A program made the translations under genes and the position numbers. A stretch of 64,000 nt of DNA from contig JBBKWB010000005.1 in the NCBI GenBank assembly GCA_037968755.1, forward strand, positions 31,592 to 95,591, in the 5' to 3' direction. The notes below the pieces were generated by a model. The model searched no databases. It worked only from the letters and a program-made list of their open reading frames with translations, and was not told the DNA's origin. Source of the stretch: Woeseia sp037968755 (GTDB lineage Bacteria > Pseudomonadota > Gammaproteobacteria > Steroidobacterales > Woeseiaceae). Below, in pieces: positions 17,811 to 26,386 of the stretch (its first letter is position 1; every line of letters starts with the position of its first letter).

Positions 17811-17838
17811 CATATACCCCATGGGGGTATTTCGTCAA
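17811..17838 (-). promoter_or_regulatory. DUF4396 promoter with mirrored CsoR-type operator
   Basis: Read leftward, -35 TTGACG (plus-strand 17833-17838) and -10 TATATG (17811-17816) are 16 bases apart. The spacer contains ATACCCCATGGGGGTAT (17814-17830), the exact reverse complement of the operator at 17786-17802. The two promoters face each other with start points only a few bases apart, so both genes should be shut or opened together. Confidence 0.8.
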
Positions 17839-17851
17839 GAGGAGATTCTGC

Positions 17852-18130
17852 ATGCATGGCGATGCGGCAAACAACGAACTGGTCGTAAAACGGCTCAGGC
17901 GGATAGAGGGCCAGGTCAAGGGGGTCGTGCGTATGATCGACGACGACCGCTATTGCATAGACATCCTGCACCAGCTGCAGGCTATTAAAGCGGCGCTGTC
18001 GAAAGCCGAGACATTGTTGCTGCGAGCTCACGCAGGAGAGTGTGTTGAAGACGCGCTCAAGTCCGGCTCATTGAGCCAGAAAAGAGAAAAGATCCTGGAG
18101 CTGGTTGAGCTGTTCGAACGGGTGCGCTAA
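17852..18130 (+). CDS. csoR: Copper-sensing transcriptional repressor CsoR
   Basis: 92 residues from ATG 17852, with GAGGAGA upstream. It is an all-helical CsoR/RcnR-family repressor: VVKRLRRIEGQVKGVVRMI (helix 1) then the ligand-bearing helices. Cys35 (RYCIDIL), His60 and Cys64 (RAHAGEC) form the Cys-His-Cys Cu(I) site of CsoR. The extra N-terminal His of nickel-type RcnR is not in its usual place, and the Cys-x-Cys of persulfide sensors is not matched. It should bind the two operators in its own divergent promoter region and release on Cu(I). Confidence 0.93.
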   Translation: MHGDAANNELVVKRLRRIEGQVKGVVRMIDDDRYCIDILHQLQAIKAALSKAETLLLRAHAGECVEDALKSGSLSQKREKILELVELFERVR

Positions 18131-18190
18131 GCCCTACCGACGTCAATCACAGCACAGACAAGCTACAACTTACTGCGGTAACGACTCACC

Positions 18191-18973
18191 CTAATAGATG
18201 CTGGCTGCTAGCACTCCACCATCAACAACGAGGTTATGGCCGCTTACCCAGCGAGCTGCTTTGGATGCAAGAAACAGGCACGCATCGGCCACATCTTCAG
18301 GTTGCCCCAGCCGTTTTAGCGGCGCGCGCTCCTGCCAGCGTGCAACGCCTTCCGGCCATTGTTCCTCAATCCCCTCGCGGCCGATTACGCCGGGTGACAC
18401 CGCGTTCACGCGAATGCCCAGCGGCCCAAGCTCCTGCGCGGCGGAACGCGTAAGCATGACTACCGCGGCCTTCGCACTGTTGTAGTGACTGTGTTGCGGC
18501 CCGGGACTGCTTGCTGAAATCGAGGCGATATTCACGATCGCCCCACCACCCGACGATTGCATAAGGCGTGCGGCTGCCTGGGTACACAAAAAACAGGAAT
18601 CAACGTTAGCCCGCTGCATGTCGGTCCATTGCTCATGACTCATGTCCAGCAATGCGGCATTCGGGAAGGCGCCGGCATTGTTCACCAGTACGTCAATACG
18701 ACCAAACTCGGTAACGGTGCGCGCCATGAGCTTGTGCACGGCCGCTGGCTCACTGAGTTCGGCAGCAACCGCAACAGCCTCGCCGCCGTCGCGGCGGATT
18801 GCGCTGGCCAGCTGCTCAGCCGCTTCCGCCTGTCTGCGATAGTGAATTACCACGCGAGCACCGGCTTCGGCGAAACGTAAAGCGATCGCCGCACCAATGC
18901 CCTGGCTGGCACCCGTGACAACCACGTTGCGTCCGCTAAAATCGAATAGCTCCGACAGACCTGGAACACTCAT
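18191..18973 (-). CDS. Short-chain dehydrogenase/reductase (SDR)
   Basis: 260 residues from ATG 18973, which has AAGGA nine bases upstream; an ATG at 18997 would add eight residues. Classical SDR motifs: cofactor loop TGASQGIG, NNAG, catalytic Ser in NIASISASS, and YNSAK as the Tyr-x3-Lys pair. The C-terminus carries GQPEDVADACLFLAS and GHNLVVDGG, as in FabG-like oxidoreductases. It reduces or oxidises a carbonyl/alcohol with NAD(P)(H) in the cytosol. The substrate cannot be given. It is convergent with csoR. Confidence 0.9.
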   Translation of the reverse strand: MSVPGLSELFDFSGRNVVVTGASQGIGAAIALRFAEAGARVVIHYRRQAEAAEQLASAIRRDGGEAVAVAAELSEPAAVHKLMARTVTEFGRIDVLVNNAGAFPNAALLDMSHEQWTDMQRANVDSCFLCTQAAARLMQSSGGGAIVNIASISASSPGPQHSHYNSAKAAVVMLTRSAAQELGPLGIRVNAVSPGVIGREGIEEQWPEGVARWQERAPLKRLGQPEDVADACLFLASKAARWVSGHNLVVDGGVLAASIY

Positions 18974-19077
18974 AATGCTGATTCCTTCAAATGACACGTC
19001 AGGCGAAGAATAGCCTTACGCGCGTGACATTGGCATTGTAGGTTGTGCCCAGTGAACCACACCAGGAATCCGAAACC

Positions 19078-19608
19078 ATGAATCTTGCAAGCATACTCGG
19101 CGACTACTGCGAGTTCTTTGCCACGATAAAACGACAGCTGCTCGACGTCGACATTAATGTAACGGGCAGCGAGATAAGCCATATCGCTTTTCGCACGGCA
19201 TCGACTGAAGAATACAGCAGGGTCCGGGACGAACTTCGCAAGTACTGCTCCACCGAGGTTGAGAATGTCTGGAACGGGCGCCCGATCAACAAGATGTTGC
19301 TCACAGAACCAGTACTGCTCGATCCGCAGACCCCCGTGTCGCTGATCGAACTGATACCGACACCACACCAGAAAAAATACCCTATGGGCCTTGAGCACAC
19401 AGGTTTTGTGCTTGGCATTGGCTACGACACGTTTGCAGAACGCCATCGCGGCGTGCTTACCGGCCAACTGGACAATGGGCCGTTTTGCCAGCCCTGGTAC
19501 ATCACCTTGCCGAACGACAGCACAGCCAAGTTCTATCGGTACTCTTTGAAGGATGTCGTCGAGCTGGAAGGCCGACGTTTCGAGCCACCGGGCACCGTGA
19601 TCGCCTGA
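19078..19608 (+). CDS. YecM-like VOC-superfamily protein
   Basis: 176 residues from ATG 19078 (AGGA upstream; an in-frame extension to 19045 lacks support). The sequence matches the YecM family layout: DYCEFFATIKRQLLDV, SHIAFRTASTEEY, NGRPINKMLLTEP, IELIPTPHQKKYPMGLEHTGFV and a final KFYRYSLKDVVELEG. YecM has a vicinal-oxygen-chelate-like fold with His and Glu that may bind metal (SHIAFR, LEHTGFV). No activity is established. It stands alone, divergent from the SDR. Confidence 0.8.
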   Translation: MNLASILGDYCEFFATIKRQLLDVDINVTGSEISHIAFRTASTEEYSRVRDELRKYCSTEVENVWNGRPINKMLLTEPVLLDPQTPVSLIELIPTPHQKKYPMGLEHTGFVLGIGYDTFAERHRGVLTGQLDNGPFCQPWYITLPNDSTAKFYRYSLKDVVELEGRRFEPPGTVIA

Positions 19609-19809
19609 TAAGCATTCAGACCGGATCGGCTGCGGCGATTTAGGCTTACTGCGACTCATCCAGCGGCCGATTGAGTGCGTATGTGCGCGCTCAGAAACCT
19701 CTGCGCACTGGCCGTGGATACGGCGGATCGCAGCCTGTCAAACCCGTTAATGCTGCTTGCCAGGGTAGCTCGAGGCGCTCCGGCCAGCGGCGCCGGGCGC
19801 GAGTCCATC

Positions 19810-19826
19810 TGTCACAGATTGTGACA
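19810..19826. promoter_or_regulatory. TGTCACA-N3-TGTGACA inverted repeat upstream of a small secreted-protein gene
   Basis: A 17-base inverted repeat with perfect 7-bp arms, 64 bases before the start at 19890. The core TGTCACAGATTGT also occurs upstream of the mscL leader at 4236-4248. It could be an operator of an unidentified regulator; the arms are in the opposite arrangement to a CRP site. Confidence 0.45.
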
Positions 19827-19889
19827 ATAACCGCATTGCGTATTTGACGCGGCAATATGCCGCCAGCAAATAACGGCGGGATTCCCGGA

Positions 19890-20273
19890 ATGAACACCAC
19901 AATCGTCTCAACTTTGTTGCTCGCGTACCTGCTCGTGCCCGGTATGTCCCAGGCACAGGCGCCCGAGAACACGGCTCCGGCCGCAGATTCGACAGCGGAG
20001 CTCGCTGCTGCAGCTGCTGCTGAGTACGCGCGGCTGCAACGACCCGCACCGAAATCAGCCGGTAGCGATGCAGAAGCTAAAGAGCAAGCAACACCTGCGG
20101 CAGAAGGTAACCGAAGCCAACGAACTGTCACGAGACTGCAGACCCGCCAGCTGGCCGCCGAGCGACGCCGGGTTCGCGACAGCTACCGTAAACAGCGACT
20201 GGCGCTCGTTGCCGACGAGTCAACACTGTCTCCTGTCACAGCGGAGTCGACAGGTACGAGCGGCGGCAAGTAA
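19890..20273 (+). CDS. Small secreted protein, unknown function
   Basis: 127 residues from ATG 19890 (GGGATTCCCGGA upstream; an extension to 19857 puts a polar stretch before the signal). The N-terminus MNTTIVSTLLLAYLLVPGMSQAQA is a Sec signal peptide. The mature part is Ala-, Glu- and Gln-rich with low complexity and a basic segment (QLAAERRRVRDSYRKQR) that may form a helix. No family was recognised. It is preceded by the inverted repeat at 19810-19826. Confidence 0.6.
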   Translation: MNTTIVSTLLLAYLLVPGMSQAQAPENTAPAADSTAELAAAAAAEYARLQRPAPKSAGSDAEAKEQATPAAEGNRSQRTVTRLQTRQLAAERRRVRDSYRKQRLALVADESTLSPVTAESTGTSGGK

Positions 20274-20405
20274 CGGCAGGCTCGGTTAGTCCAGCAGGTT
20301 GCCGGCCAATCTCACCGCCGGAGTCAGCAACAAACCCGGTGAACTGCATCTGTATCTGCAACGATAATCAGTAATAATCAGCTGTCGATTGCACCGGGTG
20401 CCCTC

Positions 20406-21722
20406 ATGTCGCGCAGCAAGTTCCGTTACCCTACGGTTACCGCCGTCGTAATCGCCAATATGATTGGCACCGGTGTATTTACCAGCCTCGGTTTCCAGCT
20501 ACTCGAACTTCGTTCCGGCTTTGTGCTGCTCGCATTGTGGGCGGTAGGCGGTATTGCCGCCGTCTGTGGCGCGATGACTTACGCGGAGCTGGGTGCGGCA
20601 ATGCCGCGTTCCGGTGGCGAGTACAACTTCCTGGCGCGTATTTATCATCCGGCCGCAGGCTTTGTCTCCGGCTGGGTCTCGGCAACGATTGGTTTCGCCG
20701 CTCCAACCGCACTGGCTGCAATCACCTTCGCTGCTTATGCGACCTCAGCACTGCAAGATGAGCCGAATGCCTGGCTACAAAAAGTGCTGGCGTGCGGGCT
20801 CGTTATCATTCTGACCGTCGTGCATGCCGGTAGCCGGCGGGGCAGCGGCGGATTGCAGAGTGTGTTCACCGTTCTCAAGATCGGCGTCATCGTGTTGTTT
20901 TGCGCCGTTGCCGTACTGCTGGTGCCCGAGCTGGAACCCGTGAACTTTCTGCCGGCGCCCGGCGACGCTGCCTTGATGACCAGCGGCGCCTTCGCCGTTT
21001 CACTGATCTATGTCAGCTATGCCTATACCGGCTGGAATGCGGCAACCTACCTCAGTAGCGAACTGGAGAATCCGCAGCGCACACTGCCTTGGATACTACT
21101 GACCGGTACGCTGGTCGTAATGGTGCTTTACCTTGCCCTGAACTATACGTTTCTCGCTGTTGCACCGATGGACAGCATGACAGGCAAGGTAGAAGTCGGT
21201 TACATCGCAGCCGTTGCCGCGTTCGGCGACCTCGGTGGACGTTTCACAGGCGTGGTGCTTGCGCTTTTACTGGTCTCCACAGTCAGCGCCATGACCCTCG
21301 CCGGACCGCGCGTACTACAAGTGATTGGCGAAGACTTTCACGGACTCTCCAGGCTTGCGAAGACGAATCGGGATGGCATTCCATCGAATGCGATTTACTT
21401 GCAAGCGATTCTGACGATCACTTTCATCCTGACATCCACGTTTGAATCGATACTGATATTTGCGGGGTTCACGCTCGCATTAAACAGTTTTGCAACGGTG
21501 CTGGGCGTGTTTGTATTGCGAATTCGCCAGCCGGATTTGCCGCGCCCGTATCGCACCTTTGCCTATCCGTTGCCGCCGTTAGTTTATCTCCTGCTAACCG
21601 GCTGGACGCTGTGGTTCGTGCTCGCCAACAAGCCGACCGAAGGCTTGTTCGGGCTCGGAATAATCGCGAGTGGCTTGTTGTTTTATGTTGTGTCGGCGCG
21701 TCACGGTCGCACATCGACCTGA
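20406..21722 (+). CDS. APC-family amino acid permease
   Basis: 438 residues with about 12 hydrophobic segments. The first helix carries the APC substrate-binding break IANMIGTGVF, and GAAMPRSGGEYNFL is the family's conserved loop. The later SYAYTGWNAATYLSSELENPQR is typical of LAT-type and related transporters. It should carry amino acids or polyamines across the inner membrane by proton symport or exchange. The substrate is unknown. Its last 22 bases overlap the 3' end of the convergent mpg gene. Confidence 0.92.
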   Translation: MSRSKFRYPTVTAVVIANMIGTGVFTSLGFQLLELRSGFVLLALWAVGGIAAVCGAMTYAELGAAMPRSGGEYNFLARIYHPAAGFVSGWVSATIGFAAPTALAAITFAAYATSALQDEPNAWLQKVLACGLVIILTVVHAGSRRGSGGLQSVFTVLKIGVIVLFCAVAVLLVPELEPVNFLPAPGDAALMTSGAFAVSLIYVSYAYTGWNAATYLSSELENPQRTLPWILLTGTLVVMVLYLALNYTFLAVAPMDSMTGKVEVGYIAAVAAFGDLGGRFTGVVLALLLVSTVSAMTLAGPRVLQVIGEDFHGLSRLAKTNRDGIPSNAIYLQAILTITFILTSTFESILIFAGFTLALNSFATVLGVFVLRIRQPDLPRPYRTFAYPLPPLVYLLLTGWTLWFVLANKPTEGLFGLGIIASGLLFYVVSARHGRTST

Positions 21723-22261
21723 GTCCAAACGAAACGATAAGGGCGCGCCGCATCCTCGCCGGCATAGTCGACGCCTATGCGTGGTCCGCTGACAATGTCC
21801 GTCGTAGTGGGTGCTATTCCCACATCTTCCAGCCAGACCTGCCTGCCGCGCAGGGATGAGCGCGTCAGCACCGTCGTGATACCCAAGGCCTGCGGCCCGG
21901 CGCTCGTCTGGCGACGGCGCGCTAACAACACCGGCAAACCACTGTGCCGCAACGCGGCACGCACCAGTATGGCGTGCGGTATGCCTGCAACATTGGTAAC
22001 GACGTTAAACAGATGATGAATGCCGTAGCAGAGATACACGTACGCATGCCCACCGGGGCCATACATCGCCTCGGTACGCGCGGTCCTGCGCCCACCGAAG
22101 GCATGGCTGGCTTTATCCGTTTCGCCGGCGTAGGCCTCGGTTTCCGTAACGATTACTTTGCAGGTCTTGCCGTCTATCCGGGTGCACAACAGCTTGCCCA
22201 ACAAGCGGCGGCTGATGCCGACGACGTCGTTATCGAGATAGAAATCCGCCGGCAGTTTCAT
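21701..22261 (-). CDS. mpg: 3-methyladenine DNA glycosylase (AAG/MPG family)
   Basis: 186 residues, near the short bacterial form of this family. Motifs: the N-terminal LGKLLCTRIDG, the catalytic-Glu region VTETEAYAGETDKASHAFGG, then MYGPGGHAYVYLCYGIHHLFNVVT and AILVRAALR. It removes alkylated or deaminated purines from DNA in the base-excision repair pathway. It starts at ATG 22261 and follows the SLC13 gene in the leftward direction with a gap of 63 bases. Confidence 0.93.
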   Translation of the reverse strand: MKLPADFYLDNDVVGISRRLLGKLLCTRIDGKTCKVIVTETEAYAGETDKASHAFGGRRTARTEAMYGPGGHAYVYLCYGIHHLFNVVTNVAGIPHAILVRAALRHSGLPVLLARRRQTSAGPQALGITTVLTRSSLRGRQVWLEDVGIAPTTTDIVSGPRIGVDYAGEDAARPYRFVWTQVDVRP

Positions 22262-22324
22262 GGCAGTAGACGGGTGCCGGCAATGACGGCTGGCTGCGCG
22301 AACCGGAGTTGAGGCACTGCGAGC

Positions 22325-23815
22325 CTACTGAATCAAGATCGGTGCCAGATACAACGCTGCCAGTGTCACCAGGATTATGCCCATGAGGTTCAGCAGGACG
22401 CCGGCTTTGACCATCTGCGGAATACTGATTGCGCCAGTCGCGAAGACAATCGCATTTGGCGGCGTTGCCACCGGCAACATGAACGCGCAACTGGCGGCTA
22501 TTGTGATAGGTACTGTTAACACAATGGGTGGTACACCCGCCTGCACCGCAATAGCACCTACAACCGGCAGCAAGGTCGCCGTTGTCGCCACATTGCTGGT
22601 TAACTCGGTCAGAAAAATAACGAGTGTAACGGCCGCAAGGACCAGCACAGCAGTGCCCAGCGCATTCAGCGGGGCGAGGCCCTCGCCCATCCACAACGCA
22701 AGCCCCGAGCTGGATACCGCTGCAGCGAGGCTGAGGCCACCACCAAACAGAATCAACACGCCCCACGGCAAACGCGCTGCATCGTGCCATGTCATTAGCC
22801 GCGTCTGCGTGGCATTGCCGCTCGGAATCATGAAAAGTAGTACAGCCGCCGTCATTACAATGCCGGTGTCGGTAATTCCGCTAAGGCCGAGAAAATCGGT
22901 TAACGGTTTACGCAACATCCAGCAGAACACGACAACACCGAATATCACGGCGACGCGTTTCTCAGCTGTGCTCATCGGCCCCAGCTCGGCGCGCAACTTG
23001 TGCAGGTGTTCGTGTACCGCCTTGCTTTCGGGAATATTGACCGGATACAGGAATCGCGTGAGTGCTATCCAGGCAAGCGGGAGCATGACGAAGCTGACTG
23101 GCACACCCACGGCCATCCAGCGGGCGAAACTGATCTGGATATCGTAGTTTTCTGCGAGATACCCTACCAACAATGCGTTGGGCGGCGTACCAATAAGCGT
23201 GGCCAGACCGCCAATACTGGCTGAGTACGCAAGCCCAAGGAGCATGGCGAGCTGGAAGTTGTCACCTTCGACGTCACTCAGGTCGCTGACGTTGTCGCGA
23301 ACGACGGCAACGACAGACAATACGATAGGCAACAACATCATGGTCGTTGATGTATTGGTCATCCACATGCTGAGCAATGCACAGACCAGCATGAAGCCAC
23401 CCACCAGGCGGCGGCCATCCGTACCGGTGCGATCCAGTACTGCAAGTGCTATGCGTCGATGCAGGTTCCACCGCTCCAGCGCGAGCGCCAACATGAAACC
23501 GCCAAGAAACAGGTAGATGATCGGGTTCGCATACGGCGCGGCGGCGTCCCCGGTGCTGGATACGGCCAGCGGCTCAAACAATACGATGGGTAGGAACGCG
23601 GTTACCGCCACCGGGATTGCTTCTGTCGCCCACCATACGGCCATCCAGATGCCGATGGCTGCGACACGCCAGGCCAGTGGATCCATCGTGCTCTGCGAAT
23701 CCTGGGTGAGCAGCATCAGGGCAAACAGCGTGGGACCAAGAACGCGGCCAACCATTTGGTAGGTTTTAAGGGGGCTGTCAGCCGCCAGGAGTTTTGCAGA
23801 GGACGGGTTGTTCAA
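22325..23815 (-). CDS. SLC13/DASS-family sodium:dicarboxylate or sulfate carrier
   Basis: 496 residues with about 12 hydrophobic segments. The two substrate/sodium motifs of the family are present: MWMTNTSTTMMLLPI in the first half and TELTSNVATTATLLPV in the second, together with LIGTPPNALLVGY and ATPPNAIVFATG. It should import C4-dicarboxylates or related anions with Na+ across the inner membrane. It lies 18 bases after the cysteine-desulfurase-like gene, so the two are probably one transcript. Confidence 0.92.
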   Translation of the reverse strand: MNNPSSAKLLAADSPLKTYQMVGRVLGPTLFALMLLTQDSQSTMDPLAWRVAAIGIWMAVWWATEAIPVAVTAFLPIVLFEPLAVSSTGDAAAPYANPIIYLFLGGFMLALALERWNLHRRIALAVLDRTGTDGRRLVGGFMLVCALLSMWMTNTSTTMMLLPIVLSVVAVVRDNVSDLSDVEGDNFQLAMLLGLAYSASIGGLATLIGTPPNALLVGYLAENYDIQISFARWMAVGVPVSFVMLPLAWIALTRFLYPVNIPESKAVHEHLHKLRAELGPMSTAEKRVAVIFGVVVFCWMLRKPLTDFLGLSGITDTGIVMTAAVLLFMIPSGNATQTRLMTWHDAARLPWGVLILFGGGLSLAAAVSSSGLALWMGEGLAPLNALGTAVLVLAAVTLVIFLTELTSNVATTATLLPVVGAIAVQAGVPPIVLTVPITIAASCAFMLPVATPPNAIVFATGAISIPQMVKAGVLLNLMGIILVTLAALYLAPILIQ

Positions 23816-23833
23816 GATTCTTCCGGTAAAGCG

Positions 23834-25117
23834 TCAGGCCGCGTTCGCGCGAGGCAAAATATCCTCGAGCGCGTTCAGTAGCACATCGATTTCAGCGATG
23901 CTGTTGTAGTGCACCGGGCCGATCCGAACCGCGCCGCCCGTATCATAAATACCCAGGGCCCTGGCTGCCTCAACCGCGTAGTTGTGGCCGCTCCAGACAA
24001 AAATGTTGCGTTGCGCCAATGCCTCAGCGATGGCCGAAGAGGCGCCGCCTGCAGGGACGAAAGATACTGTTGGCACGCGTCGATGCATTGCATCTGTGTC
24101 CGTAATACCGAGCACACGCACGCCCGGCAGTGACTGCAAGCCATTAATCAAGTGGCGTGCAAGGTCCTGCTCGTAGTCGAACAGGAAATCGAGCGCGGCG
24201 TGCACAGCGCGGCCGCGACCCTGGAACCGGTCATTGCGCTGCATGAACTCTTTGCCCATCGATTCACCAATCCAGGCGAAATAGTCAACCGCGGCTGCGG
24301 TGCCCGCCATGCCCTCATGGCTTTGCGTGCCGGTCTCGAAACACGCCGGGATTGCAGTCGGTGCGGGCCTTACTTTGTACGGCGTCAATGACTCCAGCAG
24401 TTCGCGACGACCCCATAACATGCCCTGGTGTGGGCCGAATAACTTGTAGGCCGAACAAGCAAGGAAATCGCAACCAATAGCCTGCACGTCAATCGGCACA
24501 TGTGGAGCAAGCTGCACGGCATCGATGAATGACCACGCACCCGCTGCGCGTGCCTTACGACTGATCGCCTTGACGTCGTTGATAGTGCCAAGCAGGTTAC
24601 TCGCACCGCCAATGCAGACGAGGCGCGTCTTGTCGCTCAGCAGCTTGTCGAATTCTGCCAGATCAAATTCGAATGTTTCCGTATTGAACGGCATCCAGCG
24701 AACCTTGAGATCAAGATCTTCAGCCAGCAACGTCCACGGGGTTACGTTGGCGTCGTGATCCATGCGCGAGAGAATAATTTCATCACCCGCCTGCAATCGC
24801 CGGCCGATAGACCGCGAAATATGCAAGGTCAAGGTCGTCATGTTCTGGCCGAAGATAATCTCATCAGGAGAACCCGCATTCAGAAAATCCGCCATCGCCT
24901 GGTGGGCCTCATCCACTACTGCATCCGCACGCTGCGAGGTAGTGAAATAACCCCCGAGGTTAGCGTTGGCTTCAATGAGACACTCGCTCATGCGCTCGAC
25001 CACCAATCGCGGGACCTGGGTTCCAGCGGGGTTGTCGAAGTAGATTCGTGGCACGCCATTGTCTTCGATCGAAAGCGCAGGGAACTCGGCTCGAATGGCA
25101 TCAAGATTGAAAGGCAT
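23834..25117 (-). CDS. Cysteine desulfurase-like PLP enzyme (class V aminotransferase)
   Basis: 427 residues from ATG 25117 (CAGGACGG upstream); an extension to 25225 is possible but reads as non-conserved. The start MPFNLDAIRAEFPAL and YFDNPAGTQ fit the family. PLP features: MDHDANVTPW, FIDAVQLAPH with the cofactor Asp, and ACSAYKLFGPHQG with the Schiff-base Lys. It belongs to the cysteine-desulfurase-like branch rather than IscS/SufS, and no iron-sulfur assembly genes are near, so its substrate is open. It lies upstream of the SLC13 gene in a probable operon. Confidence 0.88.
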   Translation of the reverse strand: MPFNLDAIRAEFPALSIEDNGVPRIYFDNPAGTQVPRLVVERMSECLIEANANLGGYFTTSQRADAVVDEAHQAMADFLNAGSPDEIIFGQNMTTLTLHISRSIGRRLQAGDEIILSRMDHDANVTPWTLLAEDLDLKVRWMPFNTETFEFDLAEFDKLLSDKTRLVCIGGASNLLGTINDVKAISRKARAAGAWSFIDAVQLAPHVPIDVQAIGCDFLACSAYKLFGPHQGMLWGRRELLESLTPYKVRPAPTAIPACFETGTQSHEGMAGTAAAVDYFAWIGESMGKEFMQRNDRFQGRGRAVHAALDFLFDYEQDLARHLINGLQSLPGVRVLGITDTDAMHRRVPTVSFVPAGGASSAIAEALAQRNIFVWSGHNYAVEAARALGIYDTGGAVRIGPVHYNSIAEIDVLLNALEDILPRANAA

Positions 25118-25175
25118 CTTACCGTCCTGAAAGTGTATAACTGGTTCGGAATCGCGCCCGACGGGGCGCGGCACT

Positions 25176-25382
25176 TTATTCTTGAGCGTTACCGCCCCAT
25201 TTCTCGCGATGCGCATCTTCGGCACGCTGCCGCACGCGCGCGTGACGGTTGCTCAACAACAGGGAATTAGGATCGCAGACTTGTGCCTTGATAACACCAA
25301 GATCGTGCGCCGCGTCAAATAGACTCGGGTACCAGCGCTCCCAGTTCGGTAGCAGCTCTTCAACCTGTTCGCGAAGATTCAT
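25176..25382 (-). CDS. Small hypothetical protein
   Basis: 68 residues if ATG 25382 is used; the frame stays open to TTG 25523, overlapping the anti-sigma gene by 28 bases. The sequence has protein-like character (REQVEELLPNWERWYPSLF, and a basic C-terminal helix), and codon use is like its neighbours. No ribosome-binding site is clear, and no family was recognised. It fills the gap between the anti-sigma gene and the PLP enzyme gene and reads in the same direction. Confidence 0.4.
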   Translation of the reverse strand: MNLREQVEELLPNWERWYPSLFDAAHDLGVIKAQVCDPNSLLLSNRHARVRQRAEDAHREKWGGNAQE

Positions 25383-25494
25383 CGCGTCAATGTATACGAC
25401 CGCATTGATCGATTCAACGCGCTGTTCGGGAATTTGTGACGCAGACCAGCGCGGCCCGCGGAGCGTTGCACTGTGCAGGCAAATCCGCCTTGCG

Positions 25495-25812
25495 CTAGCG
25501 CTCCAGCCAACGCAGCGCGGCAACGCCGGCGAGCGCTGCAGAGACCGCCAATGCGGCTGGCAAGAACGATATCATCTCGCTCACCTCTGCCACGCCGGTC
25601 GCGACACCCTGCATTTCCGTTACCAGGCGACCCGCCAGCTGCATTGCCGGTCGCGCTGCGATCAAGCCACCTGCCAGTATTGCAATGGCCAGCAGCAGTC
25701 GCCGCAGTCGGGTCTTGCTCTCCAGCTTGTGGATAACACGCTCACTGAAACCGTTATCGTCCAGCGGCGAATGCGCAAACAACGCCTGCAAACGGCGATC
25801 GTCATCGTCCAT
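25495..25812 (-). CDS. Putative membrane anti-sigma factor
   Basis: 105 residues from ATG 25812, chosen for GGTGA seven bases upstream; ATG 25827, overlapping the sigma stop, is the alternative, while the longest start is TTG. The N-terminus is charged and soluble (DDDDRRLQALFAHSPLDDNGFSERV), like the sigma-binding helix of small anti-sigma proteins. One hydrophobic segment (RLLLAIAILAGGLIAARPAM) and a second (FLPAALAVSAALAGVAAL) follow. The coupling to the sigma gene supports the role, but it lacks a zinc-binding motif. Confidence 0.7.
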   Translation of the reverse strand: MDDDDRRLQALFAHSPLDDNGFSERVIHKLESKTRLRRLLLAIAILAGGLIAARPAMQLAGRLVTEMQGVATGVAEVSEMISFLPAALAVSAALAGVAALRWLER

Positions 25813-25819
25813 GCGGTAG

Positions 25820-26386
25820 TCACCCATATTGATGATTTTCGAGTTCAAAATTATGCCTGATTTTCACTTTGCTGCGATGAATTATTGATTTGACCGTGCC
25901 GACCGGATTATTCACGGTCTCGCTTATTTCACGGTGCGACATGCCCAGCGCGTACGACAGTATCATCACAGCACGTTCATCCTCTGTTAGCACTGCCAGG
26001 AGTTTATCCAGATCCGCCGTCTCATCGATCGGGTCCACAGTCGCAGCAGCGCCGTCTTCCCGGCCAACCTCCGACACCACCTCGCGGTAGCGGTCACTGC
26101 GCCGCTTTGACTGCAGGAACGTGGTCCACGCAATCCGCATAAGCCAGCCACCGAACGCGCCGTCACCGCGGAAACTCGCCAGCTTTTCCCAGCCGTGCAG
26201 AAAACAATCTTGCGCCAGATCATCAGCCGTTGCCGGATCACGACACAGGCGCAACAGGAACAGGCGAACCTGCGACTGGTGCCTGCGTACCAGCTCGCCG
26301 TAAGCGCTGGTATCCGCCCGAGCGCGTGCCCGGGCGATGAGCTCCAGCTCGTCGGTATGCGCCAGTTGGTGCGGCGCTAGTTTCAG
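25820..26386 (-). CDS. ECF sigma factor, probable CTG start
   Basis: The recognisable protein starts well before TTG 26254: ELVRRHQSQVRLFLLRLCRDP gives region 2.1, followed by DDLAQDCFLHGWEKL, GGWLMRIAWTTFLQSKRR and, for region 4, LTEDERAVMILSYALGMSHREIS with VNNPVGTVKSIIHRSK. In this frame there is no ATG, GTG or TTG between 26254 and the upstream gene. CTG 26386 is preceded by GAGG eight bases away and overlaps the upstream stop as CTGA, so it is the best start (188 residues). Starting at TTG would delete region 2.1. It is followed by the anti-sigma gene. Confidence 0.8.
   Translation of the reverse strand: MKLAPHQLAHTDELELIARARARADTSAYGELVRRHQSQVRLFLLRLCRDPATADDLAQDCFLHGWEKLASFRGDGAFGGWLMRIAWTTFLQSKRRSDRYREVVSEVGREDGAAATVDPIDETADLDKLLAVLTEDERAVMILSYALGMSHREISETVNNPVGTVKSIIHRSKVKIRHNFELENHQYG

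Noticed and set aside
17743..17919. N-terminal extension of the DUF4396 gene
   Set aside because: It would run through both CsoR operators and promoters; ATG 17742 has its own ribosome-binding site.
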